64,000 bases of DNA, from the NCBI RefSeq assembly GCF_028743495.1, contig NZ_CP117968.1; one strand, written 5' to 3'. The stretch comes from Allobacillus halotolerans. Its GTDB lineage: Bacteria > Bacillota > Bacilli > Bacillales > Alkalibacillaceae. Numbering within the stretch: position 1 is the first letter of the stretch; the number at the start of each line of letters is the position of its first letter. This document shows positions 7,647 through 14,993 of this stretch, one piece after another. The notes beneath the pieces are model-generated. The model was not told the DNA's origin and did not search any database. It worked only from the letters and a program-made list of their open reading frames with translations. The position numbers and the translations under genes were made by a program.

Positions 7647-7844
7647 ATGACAGGTACAGTAAAATGGTTTAACTCAGAAAAAGGTTTTGGCTTCATCGAG
7701 CGCGAAGATGGCGACGATGTATTCGTACACTTCTCAGCAATCCAAGCTGAAGGTTTCAAAACTTTAGAAGAAGGTCAAACAGTAGAGTTCGAAATCGTTG
7801 AAGGCGATCGCGGACCACAAGCAGCTAACGTTGTTGCTCAATAA
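7647..7844 (+). CDS. Cold-shock protein, CspA/CspB family
   Basis: 65 residues, a single OB-fold cold-shock domain. The RNP1 motif KGFGFIE (about 13-19) and RNP2 motif DVFVHF (about 25-30) are both present. It binds single-stranded RNA and DNA and keeps mRNAs unfolded at low temperature. AAAGGAGGT (7631-7639) fixes ATG 7647; the open frame upstream is leader. A terminator follows, so it is monocistronic. Confidence 0.95.
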   Translation: MTGTVKWFNSEKGFGFIEREDGDDVFVHFSAIQAEGFKTLEEGQTVEFEIVEGDRGPQAANVVAQ

Positions 7845-7850
7845 TGACTA

Positions 7851-7884
7851 TACAAGATGTACGCTTACGGGCGTGCATCTTTTT
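7851..7884 (+). terminator. Terminator of the cold-shock gene
   Basis: AAGATG-ACGC pairs with GCGTG-CATCTT, followed by T6. Confidence 0.8.
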
Positions 7885-7931
7885 TATTTATTTGTACTTT
7901 TATTCACCGTTTTTCAGAGACAGCGTCTTGA

Positions 7932-8215
7932 TTTGAATGATTACGTACATAGTTTGAACGGTTGGCTTATTGATTTGAACGGTCACGCGCGTGGTTTGAA
8001 CGGTTAGCCCCCTGCTTTGAACGGTCACGCGCGTATTTTGAACGGTCAGCTCCCTGCTTTGAACGATCAGGCACGTCATTTGAACGGTTAGTCGATTGGT
8101 TTGAACGATCAGGCACGTATTTTGAACAGTCAGCTCCCTGCTTTGAACATTCACGCGTGTAGTTTGAACGATCACTCTATTGAACAGTCAGCTTGGCGCC
8201 TTGGACAGTCATAAG
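7932..8215. repeat. Intergenic 21-bp phased array, family B, copy B1
   Basis: Twelve units with core TTTGAACGGT start at 7932 and then every 21 bp to 8163, followed by weaker copies. Ten bases are conserved and about eleven vary; the variable half often reads CAGCTCCCTGC or CACGCGCGT. The array begins after the csp terminator. The rest of this 609-bp gap (8216-8410) holds nothing I can identify. Confidence 0.8.
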
Positions 8216-8412
8216 CTCTCTCAAAGCATGCAATAGGCCTGCCAAGTTCTCTCCGGCAGACTTTAATAGAATAGTTTGGCAGTGCAGGAAGCTGGTGGCT
8301 GTTTGACAATGCTTTAAATACATAAATATCGTCCGTTGGTTCAAAGCAGGGGAAGTCGCTAGCTCAAGTATATCGCGCATTTCACCATGTTAAATTCGGG
8401 ATGATTAATAAA

Positions 8413-8447
8413 AAAGATCTCCAGTTCAATAAAAAACTGGAGATCTT
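8413..8447 (-). terminator. Terminator of the catalase gene
   Basis: AAGATCTCCAGTT pairs perfectly with AACTGGAGATCTT; on the minus strand it is followed by TTTTTTATT. Confidence 0.85.
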
Positions 8448-8453
8448 GCTATT

Positions 8454-10052
8454 TTAATAAGGATCTGCTTCATGTCCTTCTCGCTCTGCTTTTTCAGTAG
8501 CTTCAGATGCCGATGTGTTTCCTATAGGGCCTCTACTTGAATCATCCATCCCATTCTTCGCTTTTTCAAGACCTTCACGTAATCGGAGTCCATATTCTTC
8601 GTCGGCTTCTTCTGCGAGCTCCATCCAACGATCTTGGATTCGTTGATCGCATACAGATAAATCATTGACAAGATTGGAAATCAACTCTGCTTTTTCCCAT
8701 TCTTCAAACTGTCTGAACGTCTCACCAGCTTGTTTGGTGTTACTTGTCCGATCAATGGACTCGCGTGTTAAGTTTCCTTCGACATATGGTTCATGATCCT
8801 TGCCATATGGTTCAGCTTCTTCATAGCCACCCAAAATGGATGGTTCATAGTTTATGGCAGGATTCTTACTCGGCTCACGATCGACCTCATAACGCATGTT
8901 GCCGCCTTCTTGGTTGGTATTCACTTCTGTCCTTGCACGGTTAATTGGCAATTGTAAATAATTTGCTCCAACACGGTGTCGTTGTGTATCGGAATAAGAG
9001 AAGGTACGCCCTTGCAGCATTTTATCATCAGAGAAATCAATGCCATCAACCAATACACCCGTACCGAATGCAGATTGCTCAACTTCCGCAAAATAATCAT
9101 CAGGATTCTTGTCGAGCACCAACTTTCCGACAGGAAGCCATGGAAATTGGTCCTCTGGCCAAAGTTTTGTATCGTCTAGCGGATCAAAATCAAGTTCCGG
9201 ATGCTCTCCGTCCTCCATAATTTGAACATATAGCTCCCATTCTGGATAGTTTCCTTCTTCAATGGCTTCGTACAGATCTTGCGTCGCATGGTTGAAGTTT
9301 TGTCCTTGAATTTCTTCTGCTTCTTTTTGTGTCAGATTCTTAATTCCTTGATTTGGCTCCCAATGAAATTTCACCAAAACAGCTTTGCCATCATCATTCA
9401 CCAATTTGTAAGTATTCACACCAGAACCTTGCATTTGACGGTAATTTGCTGGAATCCCCCATGGAGAGTGAATGAATGTGACCATGTGAAAAGTTTCCGG
9501 TGAACTCGCGCAGAAATCAAAGAACCGTTCAGGGTCTTGAATATTTGTCACAGGGTCCGGCTTGAATGCATGAATCATATCTGGAAATTTCATTGCGTCA
9601 CGGACGAAAAAGATTTTTATGTTATTTCCAACTAAGTCCCAATTTCCGTCTTCTGTGTAAAATTTCACTGCAAAGCCGCGTGGGTCCCGTAATGTTTCCG
9701 GTGAATGTGTACCATGGATGACGGTTGAAAAACGGACAAACACAGGGGTTCGTTTACCTTTTTCTTGGAAAAGTTTCGCTCTCGTGTACTTGGATGCAGG
9801 TTCATCACCAATTTTTCCATATGCTTCGAAATAGCCATGCGCACCGGCACCTCTGCCATGTACGACACGCTCGGGAACCCGTTCACGGTCAAAGTGACTG
9901 ATCTTTTCGATGTAATCATAATTTTCCAATGTGCCTGGCCCACGATTACCGACAGTTCGGATATTTTGATTTTGTGTTACCGGATGACCTTGTCGGTTAG
10001 TCAGCCTTTCCTTATTCTTCTCCTGTTTACTACGATCGGATTTGTCTGCCAT
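8454..10052 (-). CDS. katX: Heme catalase, KatX-like
   Basis: 532 residues of the small-subunit monofunctional catalase family, converting H2O2 to water and oxygen. The active-site His lies in VVHGRGAGAHG (about 74-84), FVRFSTV follows, and the heme ligand Tyr is in RTFSYSDTQRHR. A charged C-terminal extension of about 40 residues makes it longer than KatA and similar to KatX of B. subtilis, which is controlled by sigma-B and in the forespore. The assignment to KatX rather than another clade-3 catalase is likely but not certain. Its sigma-B-like promoter and divergence from an Ohr gene fit a peroxide-stress role. Confidence 0.85.
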   Translation of the reverse strand: MADKSDRSKQEKNKERLTNRQGHPVTQNQNIRTVGNRGPGTLENYDYIEKISHFDRERVPERVVHGRGAGAHGYFEAYGKIGDEPASKYTRAKLFQEKGKRTPVFVRFSTVIHGTHSPETLRDPRGFAVKFYTEDGNWDLVGNNIKIFFVRDAMKFPDMIHAFKPDPVTNIQDPERFFDFCASSPETFHMVTFIHSPWGIPANYRQMQGSGVNTYKLVNDDGKAVLVKFHWEPNQGIKNLTQKEAEEIQGQNFNHATQDLYEAIEEGNYPEWELYVQIMEDGEHPELDFDPLDDTKLWPEDQFPWLPVGKLVLDKNPDDYFAEVEQSAFGTGVLVDGIDFSDDKMLQGRTFSYSDTQRHRVGANYLQLPINRARTEVNTNQEGGNMRYEVDREPSKNPAINYEPSILGGYEEAEPYGKDHEPYVEGNLTRESIDRTSNTKQAGETFRQFEEWEKAELISNLVNDLSVCDQRIQDRWMELAEEADEEYGLRLREGLEKAKNGMDDSSRGPIGNTSASEATEKAEREGHEADPY

Positions 10053-10076
10053 GAAATCCTCCTGGAAAGGTATTTC

Positions 10077-10096
10077 TTCTATTATTTAACATAGAA
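10077..10096. promoter_or_regulatory. Palindrome in the catalase leader, possible operator
   Basis: TTCTAT and ATAGAA flank eight bases, 25-45 bp before the catalase start and downstream of its predicted start site. AT-rich and roughly PerR-box sized, but the match to the PerR consensus is poor. Confidence 0.3.
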
Positions 10097-10111
10097 GAGC
10101 TATATGTATGT

Positions 10112-10136
10112 TTTCCCAACCAACAAGAATTTAATC
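10112..10136 (-). promoter_or_regulatory. Sigma-B-like promoter of katX
   Basis: On the minus strand GATTAA-N13-GGGAAA, close to the consensus GTTTAA-N12..15-GGGTAT. The start would give a leader of about 50 nt. Confidence 0.55.
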
Positions 10137-10194
10137 GGATTTTTGCCGAAGATTTCTGACATTTCATTTGAAGTACGCAGTCTGTTCATTTATG

Positions 10195-10219
10195 GTTAAA
10201 GTAAACAACATAAGGGAAA
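10195..10219 (+). promoter_or_regulatory. Sigma-B-like promoter of the Ohr/OsmC gene
   Basis: GTTAAA-N13-GGGAAA, 45 bp before ATG 10264. It is divergent from the katX promoter in the same 210-bp region. Confidence 0.6.
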
Positions 10220-10263
10220 AGTTCATAGAAACCAAAAAATCCAACCGAAAAGGAGTGTTGACG

Positions 10264-10686
10264 ATGAGTAACGAATTGTTTACAACAAAAGCAACAGCAA
10301 AAGGTGGAAGAGATGGTCACGTAAAATCAGAAGATGGTGTCATTGACTTAAATATTGTCATGCCTACAGAAAATTCGAATGAAACAGGTACGAACCCTGA
10401 ACAACTTTTCGCGGCTGCTTATTCCTCTTGTTATGATGGTGCGTTGAATTTGGTTGCCAAGCAAAAGAATAAAAAAATCGATACGGTCACAACAGCAGAA
10501 GTCAGCTTTTTGAAAGAGGGAGAGAGCGGTTTTAAGATTGCCGTTAAATTAGTGTCTGAATTTAATGGTGTCGCTCAAGATGAGGCAGAAGAGTTAATGA
10601 AAGAAGCACATCAAGTATGCCCTTATTCCAAAGCGACAAGAGGAAACGTCGATGTTGAATTAGAAGCAAAATCAAATGAATCCTAA
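10264..10686 (+). CDS. ohr: Organic hydroperoxide resistance protein, Ohr/OsmC family
   Basis: 140 residues. The two reactive cysteines are visible: one in the AAYSSCYDGA helix (about Cys59) and one in VCPYSKA (about Cys122). These form the peroxidatic pair that reduces organic hydroperoxides with lipoyl-linked reductants. The G-T-N-P-E-Q-L-F-A motif upstream of the first Cys is characteristic. AAAGGAG supports ATG 10264; the longer open frame includes the promoter. B. subtilis has OhrA (OhrR-controlled) and OhrB (sigma-B-controlled); the promoter here suggests the OhrB type. Confidence 0.9.
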   Translation: MSNELFTTKATAKGGRDGHVKSEDGVIDLNIVMPTENSNETGTNPEQLFAAAYSSCYDGALNLVAKQKNKKIDTVTTAEVSFLKEGESGFKIAVKLVSEFNGVAQDEAEELMKEAHQVCPYSKATRGNVDVELEAKSNES

Positions 10687-10696
10687 ATGCAATTCA

Positions 10697-10735
10697 AAAA
10701 GGCTGTCCATTAACAAAAAGGACAGCTTTTTTGTA
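10697..10735 (+). terminator. Terminator of the ohr gene
   Basis: AAGGCTGTCC and GGACAGCTT flank an A-rich loop, then T5. Confidence 0.8.
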
Positions 10736-10767
10736 CATAATCTTTGTTCATCTAAAGGGTGGCTTCT

Positions 10768-11508
10768 ATGTATGAAGAAATTTTAAAAGAGACCGCTCAT
10801 CGCAAAACGATTTTCCCAGATAGTCCGTGGATCGCTAGTCAGTTATGGAAAGATCTCTTATTCATCAATTATCCTGTGGATCCTAAAGCCGTTCAGACGC
10901 TGCTTCCGCAGGGATTGCAGTTGGATACATTTGAGGGAAAGGCATGGATTACGGTACTCCCGTTTAGCATCAACGATTTTACTTTGAGGACACAGTCCCT
11001 GAAAGGAATAAATACTTTCTTAGAATTAAATGTCCGAACATATGTCACTCATAATGGAAAACCGGGTGTATATTTTTTCAATCTGGAAGCGGAACACCCT
11101 GTAGCAGTATTGGGGGCACGCTTTCTGACCTTACCTTATTATTTGGCGGAAATGTCTCTAGAAAAGAACGAGAGGGAAGGCATCCATTATTATCAAAGTA
11201 AAAGAATGATGAATTATCAACGCCTATTTGTCGGGCAATTTAAGCCATCAGAAAAGACTTTTTCAGTAGGAAAAGGTAGTTTGGCGAAATGGCTAGCAGA
11301 CCGCTACTTTTTGTATTCCACGCTCGGAAACCGGCTCATCGAAGGGCCAATTCACCATAGACCGTGGAAAGTGGCTGATGTGGATGTATCAATCCGACGA
11401 AACGGAATGCTGCCCCAATTGCCTGATGGTTCGATTCTTGAAGAACCGTATTGCTTTTACGCTTACCAAAAAAGAGCGTTGTTTTGGCCATTTCGTTTTT
11501 CCGATTAA
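10768..11508 (+). CDS. DUF2071 family protein, YqjF-like
   Basis: About 246 residues, soluble, with a beta-rich pattern and conserved blocks such as LLFINYPVD near the N-terminus and NVRTYV in the middle, typical of the YqjF/DUF2071 family. The biochemical function of the family is unknown. AAAGGGTGG supports ATG 10768 over GTG 10759. It is followed by a 130-bp inverted-repeat element and faces a convergent gene. Confidence 0.75.
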   Translation: MYEEILKETAHRKTIFPDSPWIASQLWKDLLFINYPVDPKAVQTLLPQGLQLDTFEGKAWITVLPFSINDFTLRTQSLKGINTFLELNVRTYVTHNGKPGVYFFNLEAEHPVAVLGARFLTLPYYLAEMSLEKNEREGIHYYQSKRMMNYQRLFVGQFKPSEKTFSVGKGSLAKWLADRYFLYSTLGNRLIEGPIHHRPWKVADVDVSIRRNGMLPQLPDGSILEEPYCFYAYQKRALFWPFRFSD

Positions 11509-11511
11509 AAA

Positions 11512-11643
11512 AAGAGACTGGGACAAACGTGTCGAGCCGCCCGACAAATGCATCACACCGTCAAGAATTTCATGGCGAATTGCTCCAATTCCAAAGAAAT
11601 TCTCAATTGATGCATCAATACGTTTCTTCTGTCCCAGTCTCTT
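11512..11643. repeat. 130-bp inverted-repeat element with AGAGACTGGGACA ends
   Basis: The termini are perfect inverted repeats of about 14 bp (AGAGACTGGGACA and TGTCCCAGTCTCT). Inner blocks ATGCATCA, AGAATTTC and GAATTG recur in inverted order, so the whole element can form one long imperfect hairpin. It fills the space between two convergent genes and starts 4 bp after a stop codon. It probably acts as a two-way terminator; a small mobile repeat is an alternative. Confidence 0.6.
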
Positions 11644-11656
11644 CGTTTGTTCTATA

Positions 11657-12019
11657 TTATTCCTTCTCCATAATCCAGCCCCATGCTTCTTCTACTTCGT
11701 CTTTATTAAAATGCTTCGTTTCAACACCTGGCAATAGTGAACCAATATTCGTCGCAGCCTCTATCCAATCCTTATCACTAATGAACGCAAGACGTTGAAA
11801 TTGATCCCATCGCTTTGTGTCAAACTTCATTCCTTCCAGAGCCCCTTTAAAGGTTGTGCTCTCAACTTCATCCATATATGCGACGACATTAAATGGCTGG
11901 TCATCACCAAAATTTTCCTCTACATACTGGCTGAGTCGTTCGGCGTCAGTTTGACTGACTTTACCTTCTATTCCTAAAGCGATCGTTTGATCATCTCTAC
12001 TTTTTAAAAAAGAAAACAT
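11657..12019 (-). CDS. SpoIIAA-like / STAS-fold protein
   Basis: 120 residues. The sequence fits the SpoIIAA-like (DUF3478) family: an N-terminal strand with a short acidic helix, then VVAYMDEVESTTFKGALEG and a FISDKDW block. The family has a STAS/CRAL-TRIO-like fold and no established enzyme role in bacilli. A GGAGG Shine-Dalgarno supports ATG 12019. It is probably monocistronic. Confidence 0.7.
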   Translation of the reverse strand: MFSFLKSRDDQTIALGIEGKVSQTDAERLSQYVEENFGDDQPFNVVAYMDEVESTTFKGALEGMKFDTKRWDQFQRLAFISDKDWIEAATNIGSLLPGVETKHFNKDEVEEAWGWIMEKE

Positions 12020-12106
12020 GCGAATGCCTCCTTATTGCCGTTCAGGTTTTTGAGTAAGGCAATTTTTTATCCCTTTCCCTTGAGGAGGGTGATTGAAACA
12101 AGAAAG

Positions 12107-12134
12107 AAGCCAATTGTAGTGAACAATTGGCTCG
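12107..12134 (-). terminator. Terminator of the 3D-domain gene
   Basis: AGCCAATTGT pairs with ACAATTGGCT around a short loop; the minus strand continues into TTCTTTCTT. The T-run is imperfect. Confidence 0.55.
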
Positions 12135-12141
12135 GAATAAG

Positions 12142-12789
12142 TTATTCGATTACTTCTATTTTCACTTCCCGGACACCGTACCGCATTGCTTCTTCATGAG
12201 AAGGGATGAAAAGATCAATACGTTTTCCTTTAATCGCTGAACCTGTGTCACCAGCAATTGCTGTTCCATAACCTTCAACCCATACTTTCGATCCAAGTGG
12301 GATCACATTTGGATCAACCGCAATCACTTTTTGGTTCGGATTCGCACGTAAGTCGATTCCTGTTCGAGTTACACCACTACAACCATCACAATAAGCTGTG
12401 TATGCTGTTGCAGTGACATAGAGTGTTTGGTTGTTCGATTCTTGTTGACTGGCTTGTACAATTTTACCCTTTGATTTTTCTTGGCTAGATTGCGCCGTCT
12501 GTTTGTTTGCTGCTTCTTGTACGGGTTTCTTCTTTACAGCAGTTGGCTGCTCTTTAACAGCTTCTTTCATTGCTGCTTGATTCATTGCTAGTTTATCTTT
12601 TTCATCTAAGCTTAACTGTGCTGTTGCTAATTGTCCGACCGTCTGTTGATTATCGATAGTTTCAGCTTGTACACTGGATTCCTGATCTGCTTGGTCACTT
12701 TGACCGGTTACAACAGCAACCGTTAACATTGTCAAACAGATTAAAACGAGACTGACCAATCCGATATTTTTTTTAATAGATTGATGCAT
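12142..12789 (-). CDS. Secreted 3D-domain protein (YocH/YuiC-like cell-wall factor)
   Basis: 215 residues. An N-terminal membrane or signal segment (about 8-30) is followed by a Gln/Lys/Ala-rich linker (about 35-120). A C-terminal 3D domain follows with the three conserved aspartates in AVDPNVIPLG, GDTGSAIKG and RIDLFI. This domain is a double-psi beta-barrel related to lytic transglycosylases and resuscitation factors. No LysM repeats are seen, unlike YocH. GGAGGG supports ATG 12789. Likely acts on peptidoglycan outside the cell. Confidence 0.8.
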   Translation of the reverse strand: MHQSIKKNIGLVSLVLICLTMLTVAVVTGQSDQADQESSVQAETIDNQQTVGQLATAQLSLDEKDKLAMNQAAMKEAVKEQPTAVKKKPVQEAANKQTAQSSQEKSKGKIVQASQQESNNQTLYVTATAYTAYCDGCSGVTRTGIDLRANPNQKVIAVDPNVIPLGSKVWVEGYGTAIAGDTGSAIKGKRIDLFIPSHEEAMRYGVREVKIEVIE

Positions 12790-13065
12790 GAAAATCCCTC
12801 CGAATATTTTAATGGTTGGCTTTTAAGGCCAAGGATTCTACCCTGCACGCAAATGCCATCCACTGATTATTTAGTCACAAGTAGGATTCTATCAAATAAT
12901 GACTACAGACTAGTTTCAATCAAACCACAGAATGAAAACAATCTCTTAACAAAGCATGTAATGAAACATAATAGTCTGAAATCTGATAAGATAGAAATGG
13001 ATATTCCGTATAGATTGGATTGCATGTGCGTAATCCTATCATTTCCAACTCGTTCAAAGTTTATA

Positions 13066-13081
13066 AGTTAACGAGTTAACT
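13066..13081. promoter_or_regulatory. 7-2-7 palindrome, possible operator; rest of the 12790-13172 gap empty
   Basis: AGTTAAC-GA-GTTAACT is a perfect 16-bp palindrome about 100 bp before the FMN reductase gene, in an AT-rich promoter region. It resembles the operator size of MarR/HxlR-type repressors, but no regulator gene adjoins it. I see no gene or RNA in the rest of this 380-bp gap. Confidence 0.35.
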
Positions 13082-13181
13082 ATTTGAATAAAATTCGTTT
13101 ACGTAAGAGAGATAGTGTAATAGAAAACGAATAAAAAATGAAAATAAATGGAAGGTACAGATAGAGAGGGGTTTGGTTTTT

Positions 13182-13754
13182 TTGAATATAATACTGATCA
13201 ATGGAACGGTGACAGGTGAGAAACCAAAAGTTCTATTAAAAGAAATTGAACATTATTTAAATGAAGGAAATTATTCGTATGATGTGGAACAACTATCATT
13301 GGATCAATTAACACTCGAGCTTGCGGATGGTCGATCAAAAGAAAAATACAATGAAGATACACAAGAAGCCATCGCTAAAATGGAAGCTGCAGATGGCTAT
13401 ATTATTGCTACGTCGATTTTCCAAGGATCAATCCCAGGCTCTTTTAAAAACTTGTTAGATTTAATTTCGCCGAAAACGATGCGATACAAGCCCGTTTCGG
13501 TTATCGCAAATGGAGGAACTTTTCAGCATCACTTGGTCATTGAGAATCAATTAAAACCAATTTTAAGTTACTTTCGTTCATTGGTAACGCCGAATTATGT
13601 TTATGCGCATAGCGAGCATTTTACAGAAACAAATGAATTGATCAATGAAGATGTCATAAGCCGTCTCAAAGAGATGCTTCGAATTTTTGATCTTTATATG
13701 ACAATGAGTGTCGAAGCAAGAAAAGGCAATAACTTTGGACATGAATTTTATTAA
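13182..13754 (+). CDS. NADPH-dependent FMN reductase family flavoprotein
   Basis: About 190 residues with a flavodoxin-like fold. The N-terminus ILINGTVTGEKPK matches the FMN-phosphate loop, and ATSIFQGSIPGSFKNLLD matches the second FMN contact of this family. It reduces FMN, quinones or azo compounds with NAD(P)H; the substrate is unknown. Both possible starts are TTG (13173 and 13182); GAGAGGGG spacing slightly favours 13182. A terminator follows. Confidence 0.8.
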   Translation: MNIILINGTVTGEKPKVLLKEIEHYLNEGNYSYDVEQLSLDQLTLELADGRSKEKYNEDTQEAIAKMEAADGYIIATSIFQGSIPGSFKNLLDLISPKTMRYKPVSVIANGGTFQHHLVIENQLKPILSYFRSLVTPNYVYAHSEHFTETNELINEDVISRLKEMLRIFDLYMTMSVEARKGNNFGHEFY

Positions 13755-13800
13755 TTCGTCAGTAAATGACTTATCAATCGTTATCAACATTTAAGCAATC

Positions 13801-13831
13801 AAAAAAGCCAGTCGGATTGACTGGCTTTTTA
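13801..13831 (+). terminator. Rho-independent terminator
   Basis: AAAAGCCAGTC pairs with GACTGGCTTTTT around GGATT. It serves the FMN reductase gene and, being symmetrical, possibly the convergent ykuS gene. Confidence 0.85.
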
Positions 13832-13866
13832 CATGTCTATTGATTTGTCCATAGACAATGGAACCA

Positions 13867-14109
13867 TTAAGTACGAAAAAGTTCATTCACTTCCTGGACA
13901 ACTTCATTGGCATTTTTACCATCACAATTAATTACAGTTGCCTGCGTCGTTGCATCACTCATTCCCATGACATTTTGATCTTGACCAGAAATGCAACAAC
14001 AATCACAGTCATTTGCTTGATCTGATTCAAGTGACACAACTTCATGTCCATCCTTCTGTAGTGCTTGTTTTACGTTCGTCAACGTATCTTCTACAGCAAC
14101 TCTTGCCAT
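13867..14109 (-). CDS. ykuS: YkuS family (UPF0180) small protein
   Basis: 80 residues matching the UPF0180 pattern: MARVAVEDTLTNVKQAL, then DCDCCCISGQD with a cysteine cluster, then a VI-rich strand and a C-terminal helix. Function is unknown; the Cys cluster may bind metal or sense thiols. The Shine-Dalgarno (GGAGG, minus strand 14122-14118) lies within a perfect 14-bp hairpin, so translation is probably controlled by RNA structure. Confidence 0.8.
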   Translation of the reverse strand: MARVAVEDTLTNVKQALQKDGHEVVSLESDQANDCDCCCISGQDQNVMGMSDATTQATVINCDGKNANEVVQEVNELFRT

Positions 14110-14117
14110 CTATAACA

Positions 14118-14152
14118 CCTCCAATAATAATCTCGTCAATTATTATTGGAGG
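14118..14152 (-). promoter_or_regulatory. Perfect 14-bp hairpin covering the ykuS Shine-Dalgarno
   Basis: CCTCCAATAATAAT (14118-14131) and ATTATTATTGGAGG (14139-14152) are exact inverted repeats around a 7-nt loop. In the minus-strand mRNA the second arm contains GGAGG, eight bases before the ATG, so the ribosome site is fully paired. Confidence 0.75.
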
Positions 14153-14222
14153 GGAGCGCAACGATTATACATATCGAATAAATAGCGTGCTTTCCTGGAT
14201 GGTTACTTAATACATCAATAAA

Positions 14223-14993
14223 CTACTCACCACGAAATTCGGGCTTTCGCTTCTCCATAAATGCTTTAATTCCTTCTTGGTGGTCTTTGGTTTGCCTCAT
14301 GGCAACTTGACCTTCAGATTCGCCTGCTAAGTAAGACTCAAGCTTATTGAGGTTTTCTTGATGGTAAATTGTCTTCGTTCGAATCATGGCGCGTAATGGT
14401 GCGCCTTGTAATTTTTCTACGTATTTTTGAGTGGCTTCTTCTGCGTTTTCAGTTGCAAGGTCGACAAGGCCTAATTTCTCTGCTTCTTCGGCTTGCATCA
14501 TTTTGCCTTCCCAGATCATTTGCTTAGCTAAATGTGTGCCGAGTCGTTGCTCCATGAAAAAGTGCCCGCCACCGTCGGGAATCAACCCAATGCCAATGAA
14601 ATTCATGGCAATTTTGGCTTCTTTTTGAGCGATAACATAGTCTGCAGCTAATGCCAAACTTAAACCGAGTCCAGCAGTTGCACCATTTAACATCGAGATA
14701 GTGATTTTCGGCATGCTATAAAAGGTTTTAACTGTTTTCTCAATGGTGTCCATAATCTTTTTGAAGTCACTAGGATCGTCATTATCAAGCATCATATTAA
14801 TGTCGCCGCCCGCTGAAAAAGCACGGCCTTCACCAGTCAGAATCACAATCTGTGCTTCACTTTGACTGACCTCTTCCATTTTGGTGGCCATTTCCTCCAA
14901 CATTTCCTGGTTCATCGAGTTCATCTTGTCAGGTCGATTCAATGTGATTTTAGCGACTTTTTCTTCATACTGTACAGTTACTGTATTACTCAT
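14223..14993 (-). CDS. Enoyl-CoA hydratase/isomerase family protein
   Basis: 256 residues of the crotonase fold. The oxyanion-hole segments are GRAFSAGGDI (about 57-66) and LNGATAGLGL. In the second active-site loop the hydratase Glu is replaced: MNFIGIGLIPDGGG places a Asp/Pro context typical of several bacterial crotonases, so it may be an isomerase or a divergent hydratase. Its start overlaps the stop of the XRE-TPR regulator by 1 bp, so it is in an operon with it. Confidence 0.8.
   Translation of the reverse strand: MSNTVTVQYEEKVAKITLNRPDKMNSMNQEMLEEMATKMEEVSQSEAQIVILTGEGRAFSAGGDINMMLDNDDPSDFKKIMDTIEKTVKTFYSMPKITISMLNGATAGLGLSLALAADYVIAQKEAKIAMNFIGIGLIPDGGGHFFMEQRLGTHLAKQMIWEGKMMQAEEAEKLGLVDLATENAEEATQKYVEKLQGAPLRAMIRTKTIYHQENLNKLESYLAGESEGQVAMRQTKDHQEGIKAFMEKRKPEFRGE

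Noticed and set aside
7900..8175. 91-residue minus-strand open frame with VQ-x5 heptad repeats
   Set aside because: It is the 21-bp array read in frame (21 is a multiple of three, so any array can stay open). There is no Shine-Dalgarno, and similar frames occur over the other 21-bp arrays.
8177..8380. 67-residue minus-strand open frame next to array B1
   Set aside because: Ends inside the array, no ribosome site, no similarity I recognise.
10077..10096. PerR box in front of katX
   Set aside because: The palindrome matches the PerR consensus poorly; kept only as a possible operator.
12781..13071. 96-residue plus-strand open frame
   Set aside because: Starts inside the antisense of the 3D-domain gene start, has no ribosome site and no recognisable sequence.
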